Positions 25,260-32,993 of a stretch of 64,000 nucleotides of DNA are shown piece after piece. The stretch's first letter is position 1. Every line of letters starts with the position of its first letter. The stretch is from Rhizobium lentis (lineage in GTDB: Bacteria > Pseudomonadota > Alphaproteobacteria > Rhizobiales > Rhizobiaceae). A program made the translations under genes and the position numbers. The stretch is taken from NCBI RefSeq assembly GCF_014200175.1, contig NZ_JACHBD010000016.1, positions 25,306 to 89,305 of the forward strand. The letters run 5' to 3'. Below the pieces are notes generated by a model, which was not told where the DNA came from, made no database searches, and saw only the letters and a program-made list of their open reading frames with translations.

Positions 25260-26129
25260 TCAGGCGGAGGCAGCGGTTTCCAAGGCGAAGGCGCGATATG
25301 AGCGGAGCGGGCGTCCGAGCAGGGCCGTCAGACGCTCGACGTCGCCCGCCTCGGGCAGCATCCCGTCGGTCAGGAAGCGTTCGCCCATCAACCGCATGTC
25401 GTAGGCCATCCAGGCGGGCATGAACTGCTTGAGATTCTGCTCGAAGCCCTCGGTATTGTCGCCGCCGTAGGCGATCGGGCGGGCGAGCACGGCCGACCAG
25501 ATGGCGGCGATATCGGTTCCGGTCAGCGTCTGCGGACCGACCAGGTTGATCCTCTCCAGCGCCAGCGGCTCTGCAGCCTGTTCGCGGCGCAGCAGCTCAA
25601 GGGTGGCGATCTCGGCGATGTCACGAATATCGATCATTGCGAGACCCTTGGCGCCGATCGGCATCGGGTAGGCGCCGTAGCCGGTGATCACGTCTTTGAC
25701 CATCAGATCGTTCTGGATGAAATATGCCGGGCGCAGGATCGTCGCGTTGAAACCCATCTGCTCGATCATTCGCTCGACACCGAACTTGCCGGCGAAATGC
25801 GGCACGTTGACATAGACATCGGCGTGGATCACCGAGAGATAGACGATCCGCTCGATGCCGGCCGATCGGGCGACGTTCAGCGCAATCAAAGCCTGGGTGA
25901 ATTCATCCGGCACCACGGCGCTAAGCAGGAACAGGGTCGACACGCCTGACATGGCATTGCGCAGCGAGTCGACGTTGAGGAAGTCGCCCTTCACGACGCT
26001 GACCTCCGCCGGGAATTGGGCTTTCGACGGTTCGCGGACAAGGGCACGGACATCGACGCCGCGCTTGACGAGGTGTTCGACGATTTGGCGGCCAACATTG
26101 CCTGTGGCGCCGGTAACGAGAATGGTCAT
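25260..26129 (-). CDS. NmrA-like NAD(P)-dependent oxidoreductase
   Basis: ATG 26129 (GGAGAAAG upstream) begins MTILVTGATGNVGRQIVEHL, a standard NmrA/atypical-SDR dinucleotide motif GATGxxG. The upstream in-frame extension to 26210 precedes the ribosome site and is unlikely to be translated. Later segments RIVYLSVIHADVYVNVPHF and GLAMIDIRDIAEIA fit quinone-reductase-like members. It is 289 residues long and divergent from the LysR gene at 26234, so it is that regulator's likely target, with the DUF1857 gene as second cistron. Confidence 0.88.
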   Translation of the reverse strand: MTILVTGATGNVGRQIVEHLVKRGVDVRALVREPSKAQFPAEVSVVKGDFLNVDSLRNAMSGVSTLFLLSAVVPDEFTQALIALNVARSAGIERIVYLSVIHADVYVNVPHFAGKFGVERMIEQMGFNATILRPAYFIQNDLMVKDVITGYGAYPMPIGAKGLAMIDIRDIAEIATLELLRREQAAEPLALERINLVGPQTLTGTDIAAIWSAVLARPIAYGGDNTEGFEQNLKQFMPAWMAYDMRLMGERFLTDGMLPEAGDVERLTALLGRPLRSYRAFALETAASA

Positions 26130-26191
26130 GGTCTTTCTCCGCGTTGGGTTGCTTGACACCTCGAATATGTGTGGTTCACTGGCAGTCCGAT

Positions 26192-26217
26192 AGACGGCAA
26201 TTCTAGACAAACCGTCT
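26192..26217. promoter_or_regulatory. LysR-type operator dyad
   Basis: AGACGG (26192-26197) and CCGTCT (26212-26217) are a perfect 6-bp inverted repeat with a 14-bp gap, 17 bp upstream of the LysR start and within the 104-bp divergent region shared with the NmrA gene. Confidence 0.55.
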
Positions 26218-26233
26218 CGCTGATGGAACGGAC

Positions 26234-27124
26234 ATGGATCTTCTTGCGCTTGCCGATTTCAATCTTGTCGCCCGCCATGGCGGCTTCGGCAAAGCGGCAC
26301 GGGCGACGGGCCGACCGAAGGCAACATTGTCGCGCCGGGTCGCCGAGCTGGAAAGCGCCCTCACTCTGCGACTGTTTGAACGGGGTGCGCGCAATCTGAA
26401 GCTCACCGAGGAAGGGCGGGCGCTGTTCGAGCGGACGGGGGCGCTGCTTGCCGAACTGGACGAAACGGCTGCAGCGATTGCCTCAGGCGGTCAAAGACCC
26501 AAGGGCAGATTGCGCATCAGCGCACCCTTGCACTTTTCCCAGACCGCCATGGGCAGGATCGCCGCGGGCTTTGCCCTCGAATATCCGGAGGTCAGGCTCG
26601 AGGTGACGAGTGAGGACCGGTCCGTCGATATGATCGAGGAAGGCTACGACCTGGTCATCCGGGTCAATCCCGATCCCGACGAAAGCCTGGTCGGACGGGC
26701 CTTTCTGCGCGACCGGCTGGTGGTGGTGGCAAGCCCCAACCTTCCCCGCCCGACCGGCGGACGTGCGGCTCCCGGCGTTGCGCGTGGCGCAGGCGAAGCG
26801 CAAATATGGCGGGTGAAGACCGCCGGCGGCCAGTCGACGATCAGGATCGAACCCGTGCTCACTTTGTCAACGCTCATCACGATCCGGGATGCGGTGCGCG
26901 CCGGCGTCGGTGCGGGACGTCTTCCCATATCGCTGGTGAGCCACGACCTGGCGGATGGCACATTGGTCAGTTGGGGGGACATCGACGGGCCGGAGATCGC
27001 TCTCTGGACGCTCTACCCCTCTCGGCGGCTGCTGAGCGCGCGCGTGTCGGCGTTCCTGGACTTTTTGAAACAGGCGTTCCCTAACGGGACGCCTGATGAA
27101 CTCGCCGCCTATATCGGCAGGTGA
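26234..27124 (+). CDS. LysR-family transcriptional regulator
   Basis: A 296-residue regulator with HTH LALADFNLVARHGGFGKAAR followed by ATGRPKATLSRRVAELESAL, and an effector domain beginning GRLRISAPLHFSQTAMGRIA. It is of the group that commonly sits divergent to an oxidoreductase. The neighbour on the other side of the shared operator is the NmrA-like gene, so the pair resembles the LysR-quinone reductase units of other proteobacteria. Inducer is unknown. Confidence 0.9.
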   Translation: MDLLALADFNLVARHGGFGKAARATGRPKATLSRRVAELESALTLRLFERGARNLKLTEEGRALFERTGALLAELDETAAAIASGGQRPKGRLRISAPLHFSQTAMGRIAAGFALEYPEVRLEVTSEDRSVDMIEEGYDLVIRVNPDPDESLVGRAFLRDRLVVVASPNLPRPTGGRAAPGVARGAGEAQIWRVKTAGGQSTIRIEPVLTLSTLITIRDAVRAGVGAGRLPISLVSHDLADGTLVSWGDIDGPEIALWTLYPSRRLLSARVSAFLDFLKQAFPNGTPDELAAYIGR

Positions 27125-27225
27125 TGCCGCGCTTTGCCGGCGCATGGACGAGCTCCGGCATTGACTTTATAAGCCTCGTCAATGCGATCGTCATGGCCGG
27201 GACGGGCACAATCGCGAGCACTGCG

Positions 27226-27273
27226 AGAGCATGATGCCGATAAGCGAGCCGCTTTCTGACGGCATCATGCTCT
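27226..27273. repeat. 48-bp interspersed rhizobial palindrome
   Basis: AGAGCATGATGCCG (27226-27239) is repeated in reverse as CGGCATCATGCTCT (27260-27273), a perfect 14-bp arm. The same element occurs at 46162-46210. It lies between the LysR gene and the SDR gene, which converge, and could act as a bidirectional stem-loop. Confidence 0.8.
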
Positions 27274-27361
27274 TACTCTTTTATTCAGATCAGGATCGAG
27301 ATTTCAGGCCGGCCCCGGCCTAAACACCCACCTCCGTGATCCGAAGAGAGCGGAAATGCCC

Positions 27362-28108
27362 TCAACGGAAGCCGCCGCTGGCGGCCAGCCGTTCGCCGGT
27401 CATCCAGCGGGCGTCGTCGGACGCAAGGAAGACGGCGACGCCGGCTATATCGTCCGGCTGGCCGATGCGGGCAAGCGGCGTCTGGGCGACGACGGTCTGC
27501 TCGAGATCCGAGCCGATGACTCCGGCCGTGTGCGTCCCCTCGGTCTCGACCATGCCCGGCAGGATGGCGTTGACGCGGATCTTGCGCGGGCCGAGTTCCT
27601 TGGCGAGCACGCTGTTGATGCCCTCCACGGCGCCCTTGGTGCCGGTGTAGACGGCAGAGGCCGGCGGCGCCATGCTGGTGACCACCGAGGAGATGTTGAT
27701 GACACTGCCGCCCTCACCGAGGTGCTTGACCGCCGCCTGGGTGGTCAGGAGAACGCCGAGCACGTTGACGTCGAAGATGCGGCGATAATGGTCCTCGGTC
27801 ACTTCCTCGATCGGGGCGAATTCGTAGACGCCTGAGTTGTTGACCAAGACGTCGAGCTTGCCGAATTCCTTGACGGCGGCATCGACCAGCCCCTGCGCCT
27901 GGTCGGCCTTGGAAACATCGCCCTGAACCGCGATGGCCTTGCCGCCGGCGGCGCCGATCGCCTCGACCACGGCGTCGGCTCCCGCCTTGCTCGAGGCGTA
28001 ATTCACCACCACCTTTGCCCCTTCGGCCGCCAGCGCCTTGGCAATCGCCGCGCCGATGCCTTTGGAGGCCCCCGTGACCACTGCGACCTTTCCGGTGAGC
28101 TTCGCCAT
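27362..28108 (-). CDS. SDR-family oxidoreductase (FabG-like)
   Basis: ATG 28108 (AAGGA 7 nt upstream) starts a 248-residue classical SDR: VAVVTGASKGIGAAIAKAL (GxxxGxG), VLVNNSGV (NNxG), SSVVTS with catalytic Ser, then YTGTKGAVEG (Tyr-xxx-Lys) and IRVNAILPG. It reduces or oxidises a carbonyl/alcohol with NAD(P); the substrate is not predictable. The gene is divergent from an ArsR regulator at 28215, with a strong operator dyad between them. Confidence 0.92.
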   Translation of the reverse strand: MAKLTGKVAVVTGASKGIGAAIAKALAAEGAKVVVNYASSKAGADAVVEAIGAAGGKAIAVQGDVSKADQAQGLVDAAVKEFGKLDVLVNNSGVYEFAPIEEVTEDHYRRIFDVNVLGVLLTTQAAVKHLGEGGSVINISSVVTSMAPPASAVYTGTKGAVEGINSVLAKELGPRKIRVNAILPGMVETEGTHTAGVIGSDLEQTVVAQTPLARIGQPDDIAGVAVFLASDDARWMTGERLAASGGFR

Positions 28109-28159
28109 TTTGAATTCCTTCTGATCCGGACTGCTGCCGGGATTGGCAGCTTGTTCCAT

Positions 28160-28178
28160 AGTTCAGAAATTCGGAACT
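28160..28178. promoter_or_regulatory. Operator dyad between SDR and ArsR genes
   Basis: The 19-bp site AGTTCAGAAATTCGGAACT is a near-perfect palindrome (AGTTCnGAAnTTCnGAACT). It lies next to the -35 of the ArsR promoter and 52 bp upstream of the SDR start, as expected for a repressor that controls both genes. Confidence 0.7.
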
Positions 28179-28179
28179 G

Positions 28180-28208
28180 TTGATCTCGATGTCAAGGGGC
28201 GCTATATA
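28180..28208 (+). promoter_or_regulatory. Promoter of the ArsR gene
   Basis: TTGATC (28180-28185), a 17-bp spacer and TATATA (28203-28208) stand 6 bp before ATG 28215. As at 15797, this spacing predicts a leaderless transcript. Confidence 0.65.
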
Positions 28209-28214
28209 AAATTC

Positions 28215-28589
28215 ATGAGACCGCTCTTTCACCCAGCCTTGGAGGATATACGCCCGGAGGCGATCCTTTATGCGCTGTCCGATCCCGAGCGCGTTGCCAT
28301 CTTCGCAAAGCTTGCCACCGCCGGCTGCGGCGGCACGTGCTCGGCCCTTGCCGACCTTGGCGACCGCATCATTCCAAAATCGTCGCTCTCCAACCATTTC
28401 AAGGTGCTGCGCGAATCCGGCCTGATCCGCAGCGAGCGCCAGGGTGTGGAGATGCGCAACCAGACCCGTTGCGCGGAGCTCGACGCACGCTTCCCGGGGC
28501 TGATCCGATCGATCCTGGTGGCTTATGGGCAGCTTCCAGCGCAGTTGGAGACGATGTCAGGGGAAGAAAAAAGCCGCGACAGGCGATGA
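28215..28589 (+). CDS. ArsR-family regulator, divergent to SDR
   Basis: The 124-residue protein begins RPLFHPALEDIRPEAILYAL and has the winged helix SDPERVAIFAKLAT, IIPKSSLSNHFKVLRESGLI, RQGVEMRNQTRCAELDARF. Two cysteines (AGCGGTC) near residue 37-41 precede the recognition helix; they could act as a thiol sensor, which is inference. ATG 28215 has no ribosome site, consistent with leaderless expression. The divergent SDR gene is the probable regulated target. Confidence 0.88.
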   Translation: MRPLFHPALEDIRPEAILYALSDPERVAIFAKLATAGCGGTCSALADLGDRIIPKSSLSNHFKVLRESGLIRSERQGVEMRNQTRCAELDARFPGLIRSILVAYGQLPAQLETMSGEEKSRDRR

Positions 28590-28790
28590 GCCGGCGCGGC
28601 GCTGGCTGAGGCTTTACCCCTGACCGATGAGACCGATATCCGCCGCTGCCCTTAAGGTCCGGCTTGCTTTTGGCGCATCCGTCAACGTTCGCGGGGCGCC
28701 TTGAACACGGGATGACCACGCCTCAAGCCACGCTCGCGCGTGGCAGGAGTGCGTGAAGAAGGCAACCGTTTGGGGGCGCCTCCTGTTTCG

Positions 28791-29048
28791 TCAAGCCGGA
28801 CGTCTGATCATTCTTGCAATAGCGATCAGGATGCAGGCTCCGATGAAGCCCGCGATCAGATAACCCAGCCATCCGCCAAGAGCGACGCCGAAGAGCGACA
28901 AGATAAAGTTGGCGACGATGGCGCCGACAATACCGAGAAGAACGTTCATCAGCACGCCCATGTTGCTCTTCATGAACATCTCGGCGAGCCAGCCGGCAAT
29001 GCCGCCGACGATGATTGCGGCGATCCAACCGATACCTTCATTTTCCAT
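28791..29048 (-). CDS. GlsB/YeaQ/YmgE-family stress membrane protein
   Basis: ATG 29048 follows GGGGAAA and gives 85 residues with three hydrophobic helices: WIAAIIVGGIAGWLAEMFM, VLLGIVGAIVANFILSLF and LIAGFIGACILIAIARMI. The glycine-rich GGIAGWLAE motif is the signature of the transglycosylase-associated/GlsB family, small inner-membrane stress proteins. An in-frame extension to 29132 has no start signal. It is monocistronic. Confidence 0.9.
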   Translation of the reverse strand: MENEGIGWIAAIIVGGIAGWLAEMFMKSNMGVLMNVLLGIVGAIVANFILSLFGVALGGWLGYLIAGFIGACILIAIARMIRRPA

Positions 29049-29236
29049 GGAATTTCCCCATTGTGAATTATTGAGCGCCGGCGCCGGCCATCGTGTCACG
29101 CAGATCGAGCGAAACCGAAGGCGAAGCGACAAGGCTATAACCTTCCGCGACGCGAGTTGGTTCCATAAGGCCCCGCCCCAAGGCGGTGCGTGCTCTTGTT
29201 GATCCCGTTCAGATCACTTGTGGGCCCGGACTCTTT

Positions 29237-29503
29237 TCATGCAAAGCGCATCGCTGATCGTGCACGCGCCTTCGCCGCGACTTCGGCACGGTCGCGAGGC
29301 GGCTGTGAGGTCTCCAGCGAATGAAGCAGTTCCTGGGCGCACTTCGCGGTCGCATTGACCGCCTGTTCGAACGCCGCCTCGTTGCGTTTCGAGGGTTTGT
29401 TGGTCCCGCTCAGCTTCCGCACGAACTGCAATGCGGCATCATGGATCTCCTCGTCCGTCGCCGGCGGATCGAAATTGAAGAGAGGCTTGATATTTCGGCA
29501 CAT
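29237..29503 (-). CDS. DUF2277 protein
   Basis: The 88-residue product begins MCRNIKPLFNFDPPATDEEI and continues HDAALQFVRKLSGTNKPSKR, the invariant opening of DUF2277 proteins. It has helical NEAAFEQAVNATAKCAQELL. Function is unknown. The in-frame ORF extends to 29551, but the family starts at the MCRNIKPL methionine, which I use. It lies 188 bp upstream of the GlsB gene, on the same strand. Confidence 0.92.
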   Translation of the reverse strand: MCRNIKPLFNFDPPATDEEIHDAALQFVRKLSGTNKPSKRNEAAFEQAVNATAKCAQELLHSLETSQPPRDRAEVAAKARARSAMRFA

Positions 29504-29651
29504 GACTTGCTCCCGTCGTCTCCCCTCCCATTCGGGAGGATTGCTTGCCATAAACTAGTCGCGTGACCGTAAATGACAAACGGTCTGGTCGTCAGCAACG
29601 CAATCGGCAAACAGCGCGGCAAGGCGAAGTATGGCAGCAACGGCACCCCAC

Positions 29652-29742
29652 CCTCCGTCATCCCAGGCCTTGAGCCTGGGATCCACGGCCGCAATGGACG
29701 AGGCCGGCATGGGTCCTCGGGTCAAGCCCGAGGACGACGAGT
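29652..29742. repeat. Paired-palindrome element
   Basis: A complete copy: CCTCCGTCATCCCAGGC at the left, GTCCTCGGG-tcaa-GCCCGAGGAC at the right, ending GACGACGAG. It lies between the DUF2277 and methyltransferase genes and just past the end of the latter. Confidence 0.85.
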
Positions 29743-29777
29743 GGGTGGAAGTCCGGCGCCCTCAGCCGCCGGTCTGG

Positions 29778-30854
29778 TCAGAGGCGGGCTTCGAGGATCA
29801 GGTTGAAGGGCGTCTGCATTGCCTTGCGGAAGCGGGTGAAGCCCGCCTTGCGGAAGACGTCCTTGAGCCTTGCCTCGCCGGCCTGGGCGCCGAGCACGAT
29901 GTGACCGCCATCGGAAATCGCATGGGCGCAGCAAATCGTCGTCGACGCGGCATAATAGAGCCGGCCGACAGGCGAGATATTGTCCTCCACCCGGTCATTG
30001 GCGAAGGGCTCGACCAGCATCACCGTGCCGTCCTTGGCAAGGGCCTTGGCCGCATGCGTGGCGGCTGCCACCGGATTGCCCATGTCGTGCAGGCAGTCGA
30101 AGAAGCAGATAAGGTCATAGCCCGTCCCCGGATAGGTATCCGCCCGCGCCGTCGAAAAGCTCGCGCGATCGGAAACGCCCGCCTCGCCCGCCACCTCTCG
30201 TGCTTCGTCGACCGACTTTTCGTGCGTGTCGAAGCCGTGGAATTTCGACTTCGGGAAGGCCTGCGCCATCAGCACCGTCGAATGGCCGTGGCCGCAGCCG
30301 ACATCGGCGACCAGCGCGCCAGCCTTCAGCTTCTCCACCACGCCGTCGAGCGCGGGCAGCCATTCCGGCACGAGGCTGGCGCGGTAGGCGTTGCGGTAGA
30401 AGGAAGCGACGCCGCAGAAGAGCCGGCCATCATGGTCACCCCAAGGGATGCCGGCGCCGGTGCGGAAGGCCTCGACCGCCTTGTCCTCGTCGGCCCACAT
30501 GGAAGCCGGCGTTGCCCAGGCATTCGGGATGAAGACGGGGCTGTCCTCGTTCGCCAGCACGAAAGCCTGTTCAGGCGTCAGCTCATAGGTGCCGCTGACG
30601 GCATGATAGGTGACATAGCCGCCGGCGACCTGCGAATTCAGCCATTCGCGCACATATCGTTCGGCGCAGCGGGCGCGGGTGGCGATCTCGCGAGACGTGA
30701 GCGGACCGCGGTCGGCCATCGTCTTGTAGAGACCGAGGCGGTGGCCGAGGCTGACCATGACCCCGCCATAGCCGGCGGAAAGATCGCTGACGACGCGGCC
30801 GACCAGCGTGTCGAGCTTCGCACTGTCGATGGCCTTGCTTTGCATGGTATCCAT
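29778..30854 (-). CDS. Class I SAM-dependent methyltransferase with N-terminal winged helix (Rv2258c-like)
   Basis: ATG 30854 (GGGAGA upstream) gives 358 residues. The N-terminal helical/winged part (GGVMVSLGHRLGLYKTMAD, PLTSREIATRARCAERYVRE) serves for dimerisation in related methyltransferases. The SAM-binding motif I is ADVGCGHGHSTVLMAQAFP, followed by FHGFDTHEKSVDEAR and YDLICFFDCLHDMGNP. The substrate is unknown. A 512-codon frame extending upstream to 31316 overlaps the AraC gene and is not real. The gene is divergent from the AraC-type regulator at 31036. Confidence 0.88.
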   Translation of the reverse strand: MDTMQSKAIDSAKLDTLVGRVVSDLSAGYGGVMVSLGHRLGLYKTMADRGPLTSREIATRARCAERYVREWLNSQVAGGYVTYHAVSGTYELTPEQAFVLANEDSPVFIPNAWATPASMWADEDKAVEAFRTGAGIPWGDHDGRLFCGVASFYRNAYRASLVPEWLPALDGVVEKLKAGALVADVGCGHGHSTVLMAQAFPKSKFHGFDTHEKSVDEAREVAGEAGVSDRASFSTARADTYPGTGYDLICFFDCLHDMGNPVAAATHAAKALAKDGTVMLVEPFANDRVEDNISPVGRLYYAASTTICCAHAISDGGHIVLGAQAGEARLKDVFRKAGFTRFRKAMQTPFNLILEARL

Positions 30855-31035
30855 GATGTTTCTCCCTGGTTGCAAACCTCCGTTCGAGGTCGAGGGAAGG
30901 ATCGCAGACCGGGAGCGTGAGCGGCAGAGCGGTGCCGGCCATGATCGGGCCATTTGCGCCACGCAAGGGAAGCTGTCGCGTCCGCAGTGGCCCCGGCTGC
31001 GCTCCGGGGTTATCATTGCTGCCAAGGGGGAACCG

Positions 31036-32100
31036 ATGATGACGGGAACGCAGCAGGAGGCGGAGGGGGCGCCGGGGCCGCAGCCGCTCCATGTCAGCCT
31101 GGTGGCGCTGCCGGAGGCGGCAGTCTCGACGCTGAGCGGCATCTTTGATGTCATGAACGCCTTTTCCATCGTACCGCCGGACGACGGCATTGCGAAGACG
31201 CCTCCTTTCCACGTCGAAATCGTTGGCGAACGGGCCGGCCCGCTGACGCTCGCCAGCCGCGTGCCGCTGGTGGTGCAGCGGCCGGTCGCCGAAATCGAGC
31301 GGACCGACATCGTCATCGTGCCGTCGGTCGTGCTCGGGCCGGAAGGTTGGGTGAAGCGCCGCTATCCCGAACTGGTGGATTGGTGCCGGAGGATGCACGT
31401 GAGGGGGGCACTGATCTGCTCGGCCTGTTCGGGCATCTTCCTGCTTGCCGAGACCGGGGTCTTCGATGGCGCCGACGCCACCGTCCATTTCGGCTATGCC
31501 CAGACGTTCCGCGACGCCTATCCTGAGGTTCCGATCCATCCGGAGCAGGTGCTGGTGGTCGCCGGCCGGCGGGACGAGCTGATTACATCAGGCGCCTCGA
31601 TGACATGGCACGATCTCGTGCTCTACCTGATCGCCCGCCATGCGGGGGCGACGGCGGCGCAGACGGTGGCCCGCTATTTTGCCCTGCAATGGCACCAGGA
31701 CGGGCTGGCTCCCTACATGGTGTTCGAGGGGCGGCGCGACCACGGCGACCAGGCGATCCAGACTGCACAGGACTGGCTTGCCGTCCATTTTTCGGTCGCC
31801 AATCCGCTGGAGGAGATGGTCAGGCAGGCGGGGCTGACGGAACGGACCTTCAAACGGCGGTTCACCCGGGCGACCGGCCTGAGCCCGATCGCCTATGTCC
31901 AACGGCTGCGGATCGAGGAAGCGAAGCGGCGGTTGGAGCGAACCGAAGCTTCCGTCGACGAAATAAGCTGGCAGGTCGGCTACGAGGAGCCCGCCTTCTT
32001 TCGGCGCTTGTTCAGGCGGATAACCGGCTTGGCTCCGGGAAACTATCGTCGTCGGTTTCAGGTGCCGGCCTATGCCAAGCGGCCTTCATCGCACGGCTGA
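31036..32100 (+). CDS. GlxA-type AraC-family regulator with DJ-1/PfpI-like domain
   Basis: ATG 31036 follows AAGGGGGAAC and gives 354 residues. The N-terminal half is a class I amidotransferase-like fold (HVSLVALPEAAVSTLSGIFD, ALICSACSGIFLLAETGVFD with the elbow Cys). The C-terminal third holds the two HTHs of AraC (LEEMVRQAGLTERTFKRRFT and VDEISWQVGYEEPAFFRRLF, then RRITGLAPGNYRRRF). GlxA-type proteins usually activate a divergent metabolic operon; here the methyltransferase is the likely target. Confidence 0.9.
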   Translation: MMTGTQQEAEGAPGPQPLHVSLVALPEAAVSTLSGIFDVMNAFSIVPPDDGIAKTPPFHVEIVGERAGPLTLASRVPLVVQRPVAEIERTDIVIVPSVVLGPEGWVKRRYPELVDWCRRMHVRGALICSACSGIFLLAETGVFDGADATVHFGYAQTFRDAYPEVPIHPEQVLVVAGRRDELITSGASMTWHDLVLYLIARHAGATAAQTVARYFALQWHQDGLAPYMVFEGRRDHGDQAIQTAQDWLAVHFSVANPLEEMVRQAGLTERTFKRRFTRATGLSPIAYVQRLRIEEAKRRLERTEASVDEISWQVGYEEPAFFRRLFRRITGLAPGNYRRRFQVPAYAKRPSSHG

Positions 32101-32571
32101 TGCGGCGTTCTCCGTCGCTTCCCAGCGACTCTGCGCCACGATCAGGCGTCTTGGGGCCGCCGGGAGAGTTCTGCGATAAAATAGTCCGCCACCATTCGAA
32201 CCGAAGGGAGCTGCCCGCGGCGATCCGCAATCAGCAGGATTGCCGTCACCCCACCTCCTCTCCATTCGGGTAAAAAAGCGTGATCTTGGCGGCGGCGCCT
32301 TCGCCATTGCGAAGCGTCAAAACCGCTTCCGAAGGCGATGCCGTTAGCTCGTCGAGCTTACTCGCTTCATCGGGTCGCGAACACACCTTTCTCCCTGATA
32401 TAATCGGCCGAGGCGACGAGCCGGGTGGGATCGTCATGGATCCGGCGCTGGAACTATTCCGCAAACGGGACGGTGCTGGACATGGCAACGGAGATATTTC
32501 AGGCGTGTTTGAGCTGATCCGGAGCAGGCGCAGGAGCAGCGCTGTCAGCTGAAGGGCTGACCGGCCATCCC
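32101..32571. other. Intergenic region with a possible degraded minus-strand ORF
   Basis: About 470 bp. On the minus strand a coherent peptide seems split between two frames: HDDPTRLVASADYIREKGVF in one and DEASKLDELTASPSEAVLTL followed by RNGEGAAAKITLFYPNGEEVG-stop (stop at 32246) in the other, joined near 32375. This could be a frameshifted small gene, but I recognise no family and there is no clear start. Nothing else is seen here. Confidence 0.25.
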
Positions 32572-32736
32572 GAAATAGAAAAGCCTGCCGCGGGAGGAGG
32601 TGCGGCAGGCTTTCCTAAAAGAACCGAACAGCGACTTGGGAGGAGGAGTGCCGCTGTTCCAACAGACGTCCCTTCGGGAGGAGGAGTGGACGTCTGAATT
32701 TCGAAGCGTTGCGGGAGGAGGAGCATCGCTTCGATA
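32572..32736 (-). ncRNA. Anti-Shine-Dalgarno hairpin sRNA (cuckoo RNA / CcsR / alpha-r14-like)
   Basis: Read on the minus strand, four stem-loops follow each other, each showing a CU-rich loop complementary to ribosome binding sites. Stems pair 32727-32734 with 32701-32708, 32688-32696 with 32663-32671, 32652-32659 with 32626-32633, and 32602-32613 with 32580-32591. The first three loops contain CTCCTCCTCCC and the last ACCTCCTCCC. The fourth hairpin (12 bp) is followed by TTTTCTATTT, a Rho-independent terminator. This is the build of the alphaproteobacterial sRNAs with exposed CCUCCUCCC loops (CcsR/cuckoo RNAs, alpha-r14 family). The 82-codon ORF lying over it is a shadow. Family assignment is from memory of the motif, not a search. 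Confidence 0.8.
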
Positions 32737-32742
32737 GAAATA

Positions 32743-32748
32743 ATCATA
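32743..32748 (-). promoter_or_regulatory. Probable -10 box of the sRNA
   Basis: On the minus strand TATGAT lies 7-8 bp before the expected 5' end at about 32735. The -35 region (CTGGCG around 32766-32771) is poor, so an alternative sigma factor or an activator may be used. Confidence 0.45.
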
Positions 32749-32993
32749 CTCGCACCAGCGCCATCCGCCAGCGCCTATGTTGCACTGCAGCTATGCACCC
32801 GCCGCAACTGTCGGCGGGGCGGATAGGCATTCCTGCTCCTATTCTGTTGGCTGTTTTGCCGCTCCCCATGGAATTTTCGGTGCCTTCAAGGACTCGGATA
32901 AATTGGGCGAATTAACCCGGGAGTCCCATTGTGCGGCGCAGCAATCGTCCCCACATCGAGAGTTGAGGCCGATTGGCGGCCAAGGAGACGACA

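Noticed and set aside
29778..31316. 512-codon ORF covering the methyltransferase and the AraC gene region
   Set aside because: The first 150 codons run antisense through the AraC gene and precede the ribosome site at ATG 30854.
32499..32747. 82-codon minus-strand ORF over the hairpin sRNA
   Set aside because: Its proline/leucine-rich peptide is explained by the CTCC loops, it has no ribosome site, and the stems with terminator fit an RNA better.
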